Assembly (NCBI GenBank): GCA_017996845.1
Contig: JAGOGF010000004.1
Coordinates: 1 to 64,000 of the forward strand
From: Butyrivibrio sp.
GTDB taxonomy: Bacteria; Bacillota_A; Clostridia; Lachnospirales; Lachnospiraceae
Direction: 5' to 3'
DNA: 64,000 nucleotides
Positions 19,076-29,373 of the stretch are shown one piece after another (positions within the stretch are counted from its first letter, which is position 1; each line of letters opens with the position of its first letter). The position numbers were made by a program, and so were the translations under genes. The notes beneath the pieces are model-generated. The model was not told the origin of the DNA and made no database searches. It was given only the letters and a program-made list of their open reading frames with translations.

Positions 19076-19757
19076 TCTGCTTCAGCCTCCGTTCAATATA
19101 TTTAACACCCTTTTCCAAAAGAATAACCATCAGCAAATAGATCAATGCAACAGCCATAAGCGGCATGAATGCAGAATAGGTCCGACTGCGAATAATATCT
19201 CCGCCTTTGGTCAGATCTTCCAATGCAATATACCCTGCTACGGAAGTTTCTTTTAAAAGTGTAATAAATTCATTGCATAATGTTGGTATCACATTTTTGA
19301 TCGCCTGTGGCATGATAATTTTGAGCATCGTCTGTTGATAACTAAAGCCCAGACTCCTGCCTGCTTCAAACTGCCCCCTTGGAATAGACTGAATTCCTGA
19401 ACGGAAAATCTCTGCCTGATATGCACCTGAATTAATTCCAAACGCAAGGATTGCCGTCAGCGCCTTATCAATTCTTACACTGCCAAAAATGACAAAGTAC
19501 ACAATCATCAACTGCACTACCACCGGCGTTCCTCTGATGATCGTCAGATACAACCCGCATACCCAGTTTGCTGCTTTCATTTTACCTGTATTCTGGTAGG
19601 TATTTCTGATAATCGCAACTGTAAATCCAAGTAAAATACCGATCAGCACCGCAAAAAAAGTGATTTTCAATGTAACAAGAAGACCATCCGTCAGGTATTT
19701 CCATCGACTGTCTTCCACAAAATTGAGAATAAAAGAGCTTTTAAAACTTTCCCACAT
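19065..19757 (-). CDS. Polar amino-acid ABC transporter, permease
   Basis: A 230-aa membrane protein of the HisM/GlnP type with about five helices and the EAA loop [21 protein letters not shown], which contacts the ATPase. It forms the translocation path with the ATPase encoded right after it. The start has GGGGGAATT upstream. A terminator-like hairpin separates it from the binding-protein gene, so the permease and ATPase are probably made in lower amounts than the binding protein. Confidence 0.94.
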   Translation of the reverse strand: MWESFKSSFILNFVEDSRWKYLTDGLLVTLKITFFAVLIGILLGFTVAIIRNTYQNTGKMKAANWVCGLYLTIIRGTPVVVQLMIVYFVIFGSVRIDKALTAILAFGINSGAYQAEIFRSGIQSIPRGQFEAGRSLGFSYQQTMLKIIMPQAIKNVIPTLCNEFITLLKETSVAGYIALEDLTKGGDIIRSRTYSAFMPLMAVALIYLLMVILLEKGVKYIERRLKQNER

Positions 19758-19857
19758 ATATTCAAATTCCCCCGTTTTTCTTTCGGAATCGTACTCCGTA
19801 TATCAGCCTTGCATTTTTATTCATTTTACACCATTATATGCAAAAAATCGAGTAAAA

Positions 19858-19905
19858 GAAAAGGGAAGAACCTGCAGCTTACTCTCGCAGGTTCTTCCCT
19901 TCCAT
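19858..19905 (-). terminator. Attenuating terminator inside the amino-acid ABC operon
   Basis: GGGAAGAACCTGC and GCAGGTTCTTCCC form a perfect 13-bp stem, followed on the minus strand by TTTTCTTTT. It lies between the binding-protein and permease genes, the usual place for a partial terminator that lets the binding protein be overproduced. Confidence 0.85.
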
Positions 19906-19919
19906 TGTCTCACATTATA

Positions 19920-20798
19920 TTATTCTGCGGTAATGTATTTGCTGACGATCTTATCAAGTGTTCCATCTGCCTTAAGTTCTGCAAGTGCTGCATTGATATT
20001 ATTCAAAAGCTTTGTATTTCCCTTTGCAACCGCAATAGCATACTGTTCTGTCGTATATGCTTCATCCAGAATCTTCAGCCCGGTATTCTCTTTTACAAAT
20101 ACTTTTGCAGGTTCACGGTCAATGATAACTGCATCAATTTTACCCTGAGAGAGTGCCTGCACCGCTTCCATTCCTTTATTATAACGTTCTACATTTTTGT
20201 CTCCAAAATCATCTGTTGCATAGATATCTCCTGTTGTTCCTGTCTGTACCCCGATGATCTTATCTTTCAGATCATCCGGTGATGCAATTGCAGAATCATC
20301 TTTTACAATAATTACCTGGGAAGCTTCTGCATATGTATCAGAAAAATCCACACTCTGCTTGCGTTCTTCCGTAACTGTCATTCCTGCCATTCCCATATCT
20401 GCCTTACCGGAAGTTACTTCCGGAATAACAGAGTCAAATGCAATATCCTCAATCTGCAACTTGCAGCCCATTTTTTCAGAAATAGCAGCTGCAATTTCTG
20501 CATCGATTCCAACAATACTATCACCCTCATGATATTCATATGGCGGGAATTCGGCATTTGTGGCCATGATCAGTGTACCTGCGGTTCCAACGCCATCCCC
20601 GTTGATACTTCCAGATACTGCAGCAGATGCCGCTGTATCTGCTGTCTGCTCAGTTGTCGCTGTTGTCTGCCCGGATACTCCCGTTGTAGCTTCTGTAACG
20701 GTCTTTGACTTTGCTGTATCCGAAGCTGTACCTCCGCATGCCATCAGGCTGGTTGCCATTACTGTCATCATTATCATACTGATTATCTTCTTTTTCAT
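19920..20798 (-). CDS. Polar amino-acid ABC transporter, substrate-binding lipoprotein
   Basis: A 292-aa extracellular lipoprotein of the SBP_bac_3 family. A lipoprotein signal ends in the lipobox LMAC; a Ser/Thr/Ala-rich linker (to about residue 75) follows, then the two-lobe domain with TNAEFPPYEY, GIDAEIAAAISEKMG and DMGMAGMTVTEER, typical for polar amino-acid binding. I start at MKKKI (GGAG upstream), four residues inside the longest frame. The gene is first in the operon and has a SigA-type promoter 125 bp upstream with two ARG-box-like sites in the leader. Confidence 0.94.
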   Translation of the reverse strand: MKKKIISMIMMTVMATSLMACGGTASDTAKSKTVTEATTGVSGQTTATTEQTADTAASAAVSGSINGDGVGTAGTLIMATNAEFPPYEYHEGDSIVGIDAEIAAAISEKMGCKLQIEDIAFDSVIPEVTSGKADMGMAGMTVTEERKQSVDFSDTYAEASQVIIVKDDSAIASPDDLKDKIIGVQTGTTGDIYATDDFGDKNVERYNKGMEAVQALSQGKIDAVIIDREPAKVFVKENTGLKILDEAYTTEQYAIAVAKGNTKLLNNINAALAELKADGTLDKIVSKYITAE

Positions 20799-20835
20799 AA
20801 TATTCTCCATTTCTGCATTTTCCCGATTTTATTTT

Positions 20836-20849
20836 CGCATATTTATACG
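20836..20849 (-). promoter_or_regulatory. Second ARG-box-like site
   Basis: On the minus strand CGTATAAATATGCG, which fits the ATAAAAATKC core of the B. subtilis ARG box with few changes. It lies 61 bp downstream of the better site, inside the leader of the amino-acid transporter operon. Weaker than the first one. Confidence 0.4.
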
Positions 20850-20896
20850 ATTTTATCGTTCCTTTTTGGGAATATATGCACTATTTGATGTCTATC

Positions 20897-20910
20897 TGCA
20901 TATTTATTCA
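20897..20910 (-). promoter_or_regulatory. ARG-box-like operator (putative ArgR/AhrC site)
   Basis: On the minus strand TGAATAAATATGCA, close to the known B. subtilis ARG box consensus CATGAATAAAAATKCAAK. It begins about 13 bases downstream of the -10 box of the amino-acid transporter promoter, so bound regulator would block transcription initiation or early elongation. Confidence 0.5.
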
Positions 20911-20922
20911 TTTGTGAATTTT

Positions 20923-20950
20923 ATTATACACAGATTGTATAAATAATCAA
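20923..20950 (-). promoter_or_regulatory. SigA-type promoter of the amino-acid ABC operon
   Basis: Minus strand: TTGATT at 20945-20950, a 16-bp spacer, and a perfect TATAAT at 20923-20928. The start of transcription is expected near 20916. Confidence 0.65.
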
Positions 20951-21075
20951 GTACAAAATTAATCTCCCATATAAACAATGGAAATATTTCTATAAAAAAT
21001 AGTCAAATTGTTAGTTGTTTTTTATTGAATACACAGCATATTACCCATAAATCTTTTGTTTTTCTAACACTTTCA

Positions 21076-21104
21076 TTGATTAATACGCTCTTATGAGATA
21101 GAAT
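21076..21104 (+). promoter_or_regulatory. SigA-type promoter of the V-ATPase operon
   Basis: TTGATT at 21076-21081 and TAGAAT at 21099-21104 with a 17-bp spacer, about 60 bp before the first V-ATPase gene. Confidence 0.6.
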
Positions 21105-21167
21105 TAATGTGTTTTATCAGTTATTTATATACAATTATGTATATTTCAAAAAAGGAGGATGAATTCA

Positions 21168-21479
21168 TTGGTGCAGGATACAATTCAGGCGATTCGTGAT
21201 GCGGAAGCATCTGCGGCGCAGAAAGAAAAAGATGCCAGAGAAAATGCTGATCAGATTGTTTTGCAGGCAAAAAGTGACGCTGCAGAACTCATCCAGTCGC
21301 GAACCAACGCTATGAAGGCAGAAACAAGAACCGCACTTTCACAAGCCGGGGTACAAAATGAAGCGCTTCTGAAAACGGCACAGAAGGAGGCGCAGGAAGA
21401 AATTGAGAAGCTTCAGCAGCAAGTTACGCAAAAAAGCACGCATGCTGTTGATACCGTTATTAAAATGCTGGTTTCCTGA
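21168..21479 (+). CDS. ntpF: V-type ATPase subunit G/H (peripheral stalk)
   Basis: A 103-aa, almost wholly helical protein (AEASAAQKEKDARENADQIV...), a coiled coil forming the peripheral stalk with subunit E (NtpF in E. hirae). It is the first gene of the V-ATPase operon. Start choice is unusual: an ATG at 21159 directly abuts AAAGGAGG (21151-21158), leaving no spacer, whereas the TTG at 21168 has the ideal nine bases and a GTG at 21171 has twelve. I therefore prefer TTG 21168; the alternatives change only three or four residues. Confidence 0.82.
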   Translation: MVQDTIQAIRDAEASAAQKEKDARENADQIVLQAKSDAAELIQSRTNAMKAETRTALSQAGVQNEALLKTAQKEAQEEIEKLQQQVTQKSTHAVDTVIKMLVS

Positions 21480-21528
21480 ATTTGTTTCTAAATTTAACAC
21501 TATATTATAAAGGGAAAGGAGGATTATC

Positions 21529-23565
21529 ATGTCTGTATTGCCAATGAAACAGGTTCTGATTGTCGGACTTCGCAAAAATCGAAAACAGATACTTGAGCTT
21601 TTGCAGCGTAAGGGCGTTATGGAGATCAGTTCAGCCCCACCTGCTCAATCCGATCAACAGCCGGATCCTGTTTTTCATCAAATCGACATGTCAAGTGCAC
21701 GCGCAACCTTTGACAAAAACTGTATGCTTGCGGCGCAGGCTCTCGCCACTTTGGATCATATCGTTCCGGATACCAATCCGGTTACCATGTTTTCCGGCCG
21801 TCTGAAAATGAGCCTGACTGATTATGAAACAAATGTTGCACGCAGAGATACTATCATGGAAATGGTGTATCACCTTGGCTCTCTGTCAAAACAATTAACT
21901 GAAACCCAGGCTGAAATCCCCAGACTGGAAACCCAACTGGAAGCTCTGCAGCCTTGGCTGACATTTGAATACCCTATGGATTTTGAAGGTACCAGATGTA
22001 CAAAAGCTTTTATCGGTATTTTGCCAAATGAAATAACAGACCTGCAAATTCTAACACAGCTCGGTCAGTACGCCCCCGATGTTTCCGGTACGGACGTTTC
22101 CATTATCAGCACTTCTTCGGAACAAACCTGCCTCATGGTTGTCTGTCTGAAAGAGGATGCGCCAAAAGTCGAAGAAGCACTTCGTCATATGAATTTTGCC
22201 AGACCTGCACTTTCGGGAGATGCACCTTCACAACAGGCAAATGATGTACAGAAAAAACTCGCTCAGCTTCGTACCACAGAAACGGAAGCACAAAAGCAAA
22301 TAGCTTCTTATGCTGACCGCCGGGATGAACTTAAATTTATCATTGATTATTTTTCCATGCGTTCTGAAAAATATGCAATCATTAGTGGACTGCAACAATC
22401 TAATCGCACATTTCTTTTATGCGGTTATGTACGTGAACGCGATGCTTCTGCTCTTGAATCGCTTTTAACTGCCAGATTCAACTGTGTTGTTGAATTTCAT
22501 GAACCGGAAGAAACAGATGATGTTCCTGTTGCGCTAAGCAACAATGCCTTTGCTTCTCCATTGGAGGGTGTTGTAGCAGGTTATTCTCTTCCCGGAAAAG
22601 GTGAGGCTGATCCGACATTTCCAGTCTCCTGCTTCTATTACATTATGTTCGGTCTGATGCTCTCAGATGCAGCATATGGTCTGATTTTAGTAATCGCATG
22701 TGCCATCCTTTTAAAAAAATTCCAAAATATGGAAGATGGAATGCGCAAAACATTGCATATGTTTCTGTTGTGCGGCGTAGGAACCGTTTTCTGGGGATTT
22801 ATGTTCGGCAGCTTTTTCGGGGATGCCACCAACGTGATTGCAACCACATTTTTTGGCAGACCGGATATCAAGCTTCCTCCTATCTGGTTTGAACCAATCG
22901 CACTTCCCATTAAGATGATGGCATTTTCTTTTCTGCTTGGGCTGATTCATCTGTTTACTGCGCTCACGCTGAAACTAAGCGCCTATATCAAAGCGCACCG
23001 CTTTCTGGATGCTCTTTATGATGTTATTTTCTGGTACATGCTGGTAGGCGGCTCCGTTATTTATCTTCTGACTGTCCCTATGATGACATCAATGCTCGGT
23101 CTTACTTTCGTGCTGCCCGCTGTTTGCGGACAGGTTGCTGCAATCTGTATGATCATTTCTGCAATCGGAATTATTCTGACCGGAGGTCGCGAATCCCGCA
23201 ACTGGTTTAAGCGAATTCTGAAGGGATTATATGCACTGTACGGCATTACCGGTTACTTAAGTGATGTACTTTCCTACTCCCGTTTGCTGGCATTAGGACT
23301 TGCAACCAGCGTTATTGCTACTGTTTTCAACAAAATGGGCAGCATGGTTGCAACAGGTCTGGGCGGCGGTGTTGTTGGCTTTGTTATTTTTCTGGTGATC
23401 TTTATCATAGGTCATTTACTGAATCTGGCGATCAATGCACTGGGTGCATACGTTCACAGCAACCGTCTGCATTACGTAGAATTTTTTGGAAAATTTTATG
23501 AGGGCGGCGGACGTCCATTTGAACCTTTTATGGAAAAAACAAAATATTATAAAGTACAGGAATAG
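21529..23565 (+). CDS. ntpI: V-type ATPase subunit I (membrane stator, a-subunit homologue)
   Basis: A 678-aa protein. The first 350 residues are a soluble helical arm with coiled-coil parts (ETQAEIPRLETQLEAL); the rest holds seven to eight membrane helices including the SYSRLLALGLATSVIA segment, where the family's essential arginine (Arg in YSRLLALGLA) faces the proteolipid ring. It forms the ion half-channels and links to the peripheral stalks. The ribosome site is AAAGGAGGATTATC. Length and layout are normal for the bacterial family. Confidence 0.95.
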   Translation: MSVLPMKQVLIVGLRKNRKQILELLQRKGVMEISSAPPAQSDQQPDPVFHQIDMSSARATFDKNCMLAAQALATLDHIVPDTNPVTMFSGRLKMSLTDYETNVARRDTIMEMVYHLGSLSKQLTETQAEIPRLETQLEALQPWLTFEYPMDFEGTRCTKAFIGILPNEITDLQILTQLGQYAPDVSGTDVSIISTSSEQTCLMVVCLKEDAPKVEEALRHMNFARPALSGDAPSQQANDVQKKLAQLRTTETEAQKQIASYADRRDELKFIIDYFSMRSEKYAIISGLQQSNRTFLLCGYVRERDASALESLLTARFNCVVEFHEPEETDDVPVALSNNAFASPLEGVVAGYSLPGKGEADPTFPVSCFYYIMFGLMLSDAAYGLILVIACAILLKKFQNMEDGMRKTLHMFLLCGVGTVFWGFMFGSFFGDATNVIATTFFGRPDIKLPPIWFEPIALPIKMMAFSFLLGLIHLFTALTLKLSAYIKAHRFLDALYDVIFWYMLVGGSVIYLLTVPMMTSMLGLTFVLPAVCGQVAAICMIISAIGIILTGGRESRNWFKRILKGLYALYGITGYLSDVLSYSRLLALGLATSVIATVFNKMGSMVATGLGGGVVGFVIFLVIFIIGHLLNLAINALGAYVHSNRLHYVEFFGKFYEGGGRPFEPFMEKTKYYKVQE

Positions 23566-23574
23566 TTGATGTAA

Positions 23575-24093
<519 letters not shown>

Positions 24094-24144
24094 TCCCGAC
24101 AGCCAAAGACAATGATTCGGAAAGATACAGGAAAGGAAAACAAC

Positions 24145-24741
24145 ATGGCTGAATTAGATAAAATCATCGGCGAAATAAATGCGCAGTCCCAGGAGGCAAT
24201 TGATGAAATACTTACAAGAGCCAGAAAAGAAGCTGATCGCATTATATCTGAAGCCGAAAAAGAGGCAAAAGAATCATGTGATAAATTAATGCATGATAAA
24301 GAGATCCGCCTGTCTGATCAGCTCGCACGTGCCAAATCTGCTGCTGCACTTGCAAAAAGACAGTTACTGCTTGCAGAAAAGCAGCGTTTGATTAGTGATG
24401 TACTTGAAAAAGCGCACCTTACGCTGATCCAGCTTCCGGAAAATGAATATTTTGATCTGATTCTGCAATTAGTCAAAAAATCTGCTTTACCGCAGAAAGG
24501 TGAGATCATTTTTAACGAAAAAGACCTTGCGCGACTTTCTTCAGATTTTATTGCAGCTTTGAATCAGATAGCCTCTGAACGGGGAGGTTCTCTGGAGATT
24601 TCAGATCAACCCCGCTCAATTGATGGAGGCTTTATTCTCCTATATGATGGAATTGAAGAGAACTGTTCCTTCAGCGCATTATTTGAAACCAATATTGAAA
24701 TATTACAGGATCAGATACAGCGTCTTCTCTTTTTATCGTGA
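24145..24741 (+). CDS. ntpE: V-type ATPase subunit E (peripheral stalk)
   Basis: A 198-aa protein: a long charged N-terminal helix (residues 1-100, many Lys/Glu/Ala) followed by a compact C-terminal domain ending QDQIQRLLFLS. It pairs with subunit G to form the stalk that holds the A3B3 head against the membrane part. The start MAELDK has AGGAAAGG upstream; an 11-residue extension is not supported. Confidence 0.92.
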   Translation: MAELDKIIGEINAQSQEAIDEILTRARKEADRIISEAEKEAKESCDKLMHDKEIRLSDQLARAKSAAALAKRQLLLAEKQRLISDVLEKAHLTLIQLPENEYFDLILQLVKKSALPQKGEIIFNEKDLARLSSDFIAALNQIASERGGSLEISDQPRSIDGGFILLYDGIEENCSFSALFETNIEILQDQIQRLLFLS

Positions 24742-24798
24742 TCACCGGTGAGACCCCCGCTTTCTTATGCGGGTACCATAAATAAAGAAAGGAATCAC

Positions 24799-25770
24799 AT
24801 GCCTGAACAATATATATATGCGGTCGCGAGAATCCGATGCAAAGAGCTGACTCTGTTAAGCGGTTCTGTCATGGAGTCCCTGCTCGCTGCAGGAAGCTAT
24901 GCAGAATGTCTTCGTCTTCTTTCTGATCATGGCTGGGGCAATGACGGAACAATAGCTCCTGAAATGCTTTTGTCTGCGGAACGCGATAAGACCTGGGAAT
25001 TTATCGGAGAACTGGTAAAAGATATGTCAGTCTTTGATGTTTTTCTATATGCCAACGATTATCATAATCTGAAGGCATCCATCAAAGAAGTCTGTACCAA
25101 TACCACACATGCTGGTATTTACTTTGAAAAAGGTCAGTGTACCATAGATCCGCTTCTGATCCAGAAAGCAATCAGAGAACATGATTACCAGCTGTTGCCG
25201 GAACATATGCAGACGGTCGCAAAAGCTGCTGCCGATACTCTGCTTCACACCGGTGATGGACAGCTTTGCGACATCATGATTGATCGTGCCGCTCTTACTA
25301 CAATTTATAAATCCGGCCGCAAATCCGGAAATGAAATACTCGATTTATACGGAGAGCTTACGGTTGCATCTGCTGACATCAAAACCGCAATTCGTGCCTG
25401 CAAAACAGGAAAAGATATTCATTTCCTGACTCGTGCACTCGCTCCATGTGACTCTCTCGATATTAAACAGCTCTCTGCTGCCGCTGTTGAAAGTCTGGAT
25501 GCCGTGTATGCTTATCTTGAACGAACTGTTTATGCAGATGCTGTTCCTGAAATAAAAAAATCTCCATCCGCATTTGAACGATGGTGCGACAATAAGGTGA
25601 TCAGAAGTATTCGACCGCAGATACACAATTCCTCATCCATTGGTCCACTTGCAGCTTATATTCTGGCTCGCGAAAACGAGATCAAATCTGTCCGGATCAT
25701 TCTTTCAGGCAAACGCAATCATCTGTCTGAAGAATCCGTCAGAGAAAGGGTAAGGGAAATGTATGTATAA
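24799..25770 (+). CDS. ntpC: V-type ATPase subunit C (d-type, central stalk socket)
   Basis: A 323-aa soluble protein of the V-ATPase C/d family, which caps the proteolipid ring and receives the DF shaft. The N-terminus YIYAVARIRCKELTLL and the C-terminal ENEIKSVRIILSGKRNHL fit the family. The start MPEQYI has AAAGGAATC upstream. Its last 8 bases overlap the start of subunit F. Confidence 0.92.
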   Translation: MPEQYIYAVARIRCKELTLLSGSVMESLLAAGSYAECLRLLSDHGWGNDGTIAPEMLLSAERDKTWEFIGELVKDMSVFDVFLYANDYHNLKASIKEVCTNTTHAGIYFEKGQCTIDPLLIQKAIREHDYQLLPEHMQTVAKAAADTLLHTGDGQLCDIMIDRAALTTIYKSGRKSGNEILDLYGELTVASADIKTAIRACKTGKDIHFLTRALAPCDSLDIKQLSAAAVESLDAVYAYLERTVYADAVPEIKKSPSAFERWCDNKVIRSIRPQIHNSSSIGPLAAYILARENEIKSVRIILSGKRNHLSEESVRERVREMYV

Positions 25771-26080
25771 GATTGCCGTAATGGGAGATAAAGACAGTAT
25801 CTACGGATTTGCCGCCCTGGGTCTTGATACCTTTCCATTTACAGATCCGGTCCCTGCCGGCAAAAAATTACGTGAACTAGCAGACAACGGTTATGCTGTC
25901 ATCTATCTTACAGAAGGTCTTGCGGATAAACTTACTGCAGAAATTGACCATTACAGAGAACTGATGCTGCCCGCCATTATTTTGATTCCGGGTATTTCCG
26001 GAAATACCGGAAAAGGTATCCTGTCTGTAAAAAAATCTGTAGAACAAGCCGTTGGATCAGATATTATTTTTAACAATTAA
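25763..26080 (+). CDS. ntpG: V-type ATPase subunit F (central stalk)
   Basis: A 105-aa protein with the subunit F fold signature: IAVMGDKDSIYGFAALGLDTF at the N-terminus and an LIPGISGNTGKG loop before the last helix. It binds subunit D in the rotor axle. The start overlaps the end of subunit C, pointing to coupled translation. Confidence 0.93.
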   Translation: MYKIAVMGDKDSIYGFAALGLDTFPFTDPVPAGKKLRELADNGYAVIYLTEGLADKLTAEIDHYRELMLPAIILIPGISGNTGKGILSVKKSVEQAVGSDIIFNN

Positions 26081-26138
26081 ATGCTGCTGAAAAAAGTACT
26101 TGCGTGATTCCTACTGCGCAGAAATGGAGCACAACAAA

Positions 26139-27911
26139 ATGAGTACTGGAACAATAAAGAAAGTTGCCGGTCCTCTTGTTATAGCGAGAGGAATGAGCCA
26201 GGCAAACATGTTTGACGTTGTTCGTGTAAGTGAACAGCGCCTGATTGGTGAAATCATTGAGATGCATGGTGATGAAGCCTCTGTTCAGGTATATGAAGAG
26301 ACTTCCGGATTAGCTCCGGGTGCACCTGTAGAATCCACAGGTCAGCCAATGAGTGTAGAACTTGGCCCTGGGCTGATTGGCAGCATCTATGATGGTATTC
26401 AGCGTCCACTGGATGATATCATGAAAATAACTGGTGGAAACCTGCTGAAACGCGGTGTCGAAGTTCCATCATTGAAAAGAGAGACCATCTGGCACTTCGT
26501 TCCGCAAAAAAAGCTCGGTGACCATGTAACTGCAGGTGATATTCTCGGAACGGTACAGGAAACCGCAGTTGTTACACAGAAAATCATGGTGCCTTACGGA
26601 ACAGAAGGAACCATTCTGCATATTTCAGAAGGTGATTACACCGTAAGTGACAACATTGCCGTTATTTCTCAATCTGATGGTACACAGATCACGGTCGGCC
26701 TGATGCAGAAATGGCCCGTTCGAAAAGAGCGTCCATATAAGCAGAAGCTTTCTCCTAATATGCCCCTGATTACGGGTCAGCGCATTATTGATACACTTTT
26801 CCCGATTGCAAAGGGCGGTGTTGCTGCTGTTCCGGGTCCTTTCGGTTCCGGTAAGACCGTTGTGCAGCATCAGCTTGCAAAATGGGCCGAAGCAGATATT
26901 ATCGTCTACATCGGCTGTGGTGAACGTGGAAATGAAATGACGGATGTTCTGAATGAATTCCCTGAATTAAAAGATCCCAAAACAGGACATACTCTGATGG
27001 AACGAACTGTTTTGATCGCCAACACTTCCGATATGCCTGTTGCAGCGCGTGAAGCCAGTATCTATACCGGTATCACAATTGCAGAATATTTCCGTGATAT
27101 GGGATATTCCGTCGCACTGATGGCAGATTCTACCTCTCGTTGGGCTGAGGCTCTGCGTGAAATGTCAGGACGGCTGGAGGAGATGCCGGGTGAAGAAGGC
27201 TATCCTGCCTATCTTGGCTCCCGTCTGGCACAGTTCTATGAACGTGCCGGCCGTGTAAGAGCACTTGGAAATGATGAAAGAGAAGGAACACTTTCCGTTA
27301 TCGGTGCCGTATCTCCCGCAGGCGGTGATATTTCTGAACCGGTTACACAGGCTACTCTGCGAATTGTAAAAGTATTCTGGCGTCTGGACTCAGATCTTGC
27401 CTATAAACGTCATTTTCCTGCCATTAACTGGCTTGAGAGCTATTCACTATATGACACGCTGGGAAACTGGTTTGATAAAAATGTCGCTGATGACTGGATG
27501 CTCCAAAAAGGACGTATCATGCGCCTTTTACAGGATGAATCCACTTTGCTGGAAATGGTAAGACTTGTCGGTGAAGATGCGCTGTCTGCGCCGGATCGTC
27601 TGAAAATCGAAGCTGCACGCTCTATCCGTGAAGATTTGCTGCAACAGAATGCTTTTATGGATGAAGATACCTACACTTCTCTGCATAAGCAGTACATGAT
27701 GATGAAACTCGTACTTGCTTTCTATGATGTATGCAGCCAGGCTCTGGAAAAAGGCGCTAACATCAATAAGCTGGTCGACATGAACATTCGTGAGCCCATC
27801 GGTCGTTTTAAATATACTGCCGAAGAACAGGTTGATGCTAAATTCAAAGAAATTGAGCAAAGACTGGTTCAGGAAGCGGATGATATTGCAGCTGCGAAGG
27901 AGGACTTCTAA
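26139..27911 (+). CDS. ntpA: V-type ATPase catalytic subunit A
   Basis: A 590-aa catalytic subunit that binds and hydrolyses ATP. Walker A is GPFGSGKTV; the bulge region typical of A subunits lies between the N-terminal barrel and this motif. Further marks are [13 protein letters not shown] and [23 protein letters not shown]. The start MSTGTIKKV has GGAG nine bases upstream; an in-frame ATG at 26124 is possible but lacks a site. The stop codon is directly followed by the ATG of subunit B. Confidence 0.97.
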   Translation: MSTGTIKKVAGPLVIARGMSQANMFDVVRVSEQRLIGEIIEMHGDEASVQVYEETSGLAPGAPVESTGQPMSVELGPGLIGSIYDGIQRPLDDIMKITGGNLLKRGVEVPSLKRETIWHFVPQKKLGDHVTAGDILGTVQETAVVTQKIMVPYGTEGTILHISEGDYTVSDNIAVISQSDGTQITVGLMQKWPVRKERPYKQKLSPNMPLITGQRIIDTLFPIAKGGVAAVPGPFGSGKTVVQHQLAKWAEADIIVYIGCGERGNEMTDVLNEFPELKDPKTGHTLMERTVLIANTSDMPVAAREASIYTGITIAEYFRDMGYSVALMADSTSRWAEALREMSGRLEEMPGEEGYPAYLGSRLAQFYERAGRVRALGNDEREGTLSVIGAVSPAGGDISEPVTQATLRIVKVFWRLDSDLAYKRHFPAINWLESYSLYDTLGNWFDKNVADDWMLQKGRIMRLLQDESTLLEMVRLVGEDALSAPDRLKIEAARSIREDLLQQNAFMDEDTYTSLHKQYMMMKLVLAFYDVCSQALEKGANINKLVDMNIREPIGRFKYTAEEQVDAKFKEIEQRLVQEADDIAAAKEDF

Positions 27912-29288
27912 ATGCCTAAGGAATATAGAACCATACAGGAGGTCGCCGGTCCTCTGATGCTCGTACGCGGTGTCAGTGATGTAGCGTATGATGAACTCGG
28001 TGAAATCGAACTTTCAAACGGAGAAAAACGCCGCTGCAAAGTTCTGGAAATTGATGATGGAAATGCTTTGGTACAGCTGTTTGAAGCTTCTACCGGTATC
28101 AATCTGGAAAGCAGTAAAGTGCGCTTTCTCGGCAGAAGTATGGAGCTCGGCGTATCGGAAGATATGCTTTCACGTGTATTTGATGGTCTGGGACGCCCGA
28201 TTGATGGCGGTCCTGATATTCTGCCTGAAGAACGGCGTGATATCAATGGTTTGCCCATGAATCCGGCTGCAAGAGCATACCCGGAAGAGTTTATTCAAAC
28301 AGGTGTTTCTGCGATTGACGGTCTGAATACGCTGGTTCGCGGACAGAAGCTTCCCATTTTTTCTGCTTCCGGTCTTCCGCACGAACAGCTCGCTGCGCAG
28401 ATTGCACGTCAGGCTAAGGTAGTCGGAACCGATGAACCTTTTGCTGTTGTTTTTGCCGCTATGGGTATTACCTTTGAAGAGTCCAATTTTTTTATAGAAA
28501 GTTTTAAAGAGACAGGTGCCATCGACCGAACCGTTCTGTTCATTAATCTGGCAAACGATCCTGCCGTAGAGCGTATCGCAACGCCTCGTATGGCTCTGAC
28601 CGCCGCTGAATATCTTGCGTTTGAAAAAGGAATGCACGTTCTTGTCATTTTGACAGATATTACGAATTATGCGGATGCTCTGCGTGAAGTAAGTGCTGCG
28701 CGTAAAGAAGTTCCGGGACGTCGCGGCTATCCAGGATATATGTATACCGATCTGGCTTCCATGTATGAGCGCGCCGGCAGACAAAAAGGAAGACCTGGTT
28801 CTATAACCATGATTCCGATTCTGACCATGCCGGAAGATGATAAAACACACCCGATTCCTGATTTAACCGGTTATATTACCGAGGGTCAGATTATTTTATC
28901 ACGAGATCTGTACCGCAAAGGTGTGCAGCCTCCGATTGATGTACTTCCTTCTCTCTCACGTCTCAAAGATAAGGGTATTGGAGCCGGTAAGACACGTGAA
29001 GATCATTCCAATCAGATGAATCAGCTGTTTGCTGCCTATGCGAGAGGCAAAGATGCAAAGGAACTGATGGTCATTCTGGGTGAAGCTGCCCTTACTGACA
29101 TTGATAAGTTATACGCGAAATTTTCTGATGAATTTGAGCAGAAATATGTGTCACAGGGATACCGCACCGACCGCAGTATTGAGGAAACACTGGACACCGG
29201 CTGGGAACTTCTGCGAATCCTGCCAAGAACAGAACTGAAACGTATCAAGGACGAATATCTGGATAAATATTATAATCGACAGGCCTGA
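27912..29288 (+). CDS. ntpB: V-type ATPase regulatory subunit B
   Basis: A 458-aa non-catalytic nucleotide-binding subunit. It lacks a normal P-loop ([19 protein letters not shown] stands in its place, as usual for B subunits) and keeps [16 protein letters not shown] and [21 protein letters not shown]. The ATG touches the stop codon of subunit A, with AAGGAGG inside the end of that gene. Three B and three A subunits form the head. Confidence 0.97.
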   Translation: MPKEYRTIQEVAGPLMLVRGVSDVAYDELGEIELSNGEKRRCKVLEIDDGNALVQLFEASTGINLESSKVRFLGRSMELGVSEDMLSRVFDGLGRPIDGGPDILPEERRDINGLPMNPAARAYPEEFIQTGVSAIDGLNTLVRGQKLPIFSASGLPHEQLAAQIARQAKVVGTDEPFAVVFAAMGITFEESNFFIESFKETGAIDRTVLFINLANDPAVERIATPRMALTAAEYLAFEKGMHVLVILTDITNYADALREVSAARKEVPGRRGYPGYMYTDLASMYERAGRQKGRPGSITMIPILTMPEDDKTHPIPDLTGYITEGQIILSRDLYRKGVQPPIDVLPSLSRLKDKGIGAGKTREDHSNQMNQLFAAYARGKDAKELMVILGEAALTDIDKLYAKFSDEFEQKYVSQGYRTDRSIEETLDTGWELLRILPRTELKRIKDEYLDKYYNRQA

Positions 29289-29291
29289 TGC

Positions 29292-29334
29292 ATATGTGCC
29301 CGTATGCTGAAACCTACTGCATACAGGCACATAT
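29292..29334 (+). repeat. Long imperfect hairpin between subunits B and D
   Basis: ATATGTGCC(C)GTATGC pairs with GCATACAGGCACATAT around an 11-base loop with one small bulge. There is no T-run, so it is not a terminator; a role in mRNA processing or in keeping the D subunit at a different level is possible. Confidence 0.55.
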
Positions 29335-29373
29335 ATCCAAAAGTATATGCAGCACCTAAAAAGGAGGCACAAA

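Larger units (their letters stand above)
20799..21167. other. Divergent control region between the amino-acid ABC and V-ATPase operons
   Basis: This stretch has no gene. It holds a promoter for each direction and two ARG-box-like sequences on the amino-acid transporter side, listed separately. Both 5' untranslated regions are short to moderate (roughly 50 and 120 bases). I see no T-box or other known riboswitch. Confidence 0.6.

Noticed and set aside
27912..29288. Missing P-loop in V-ATPase subunit B as loss of function
   Set aside because: All V-type B subunits lack a catalytic P-loop; this is the expected state.
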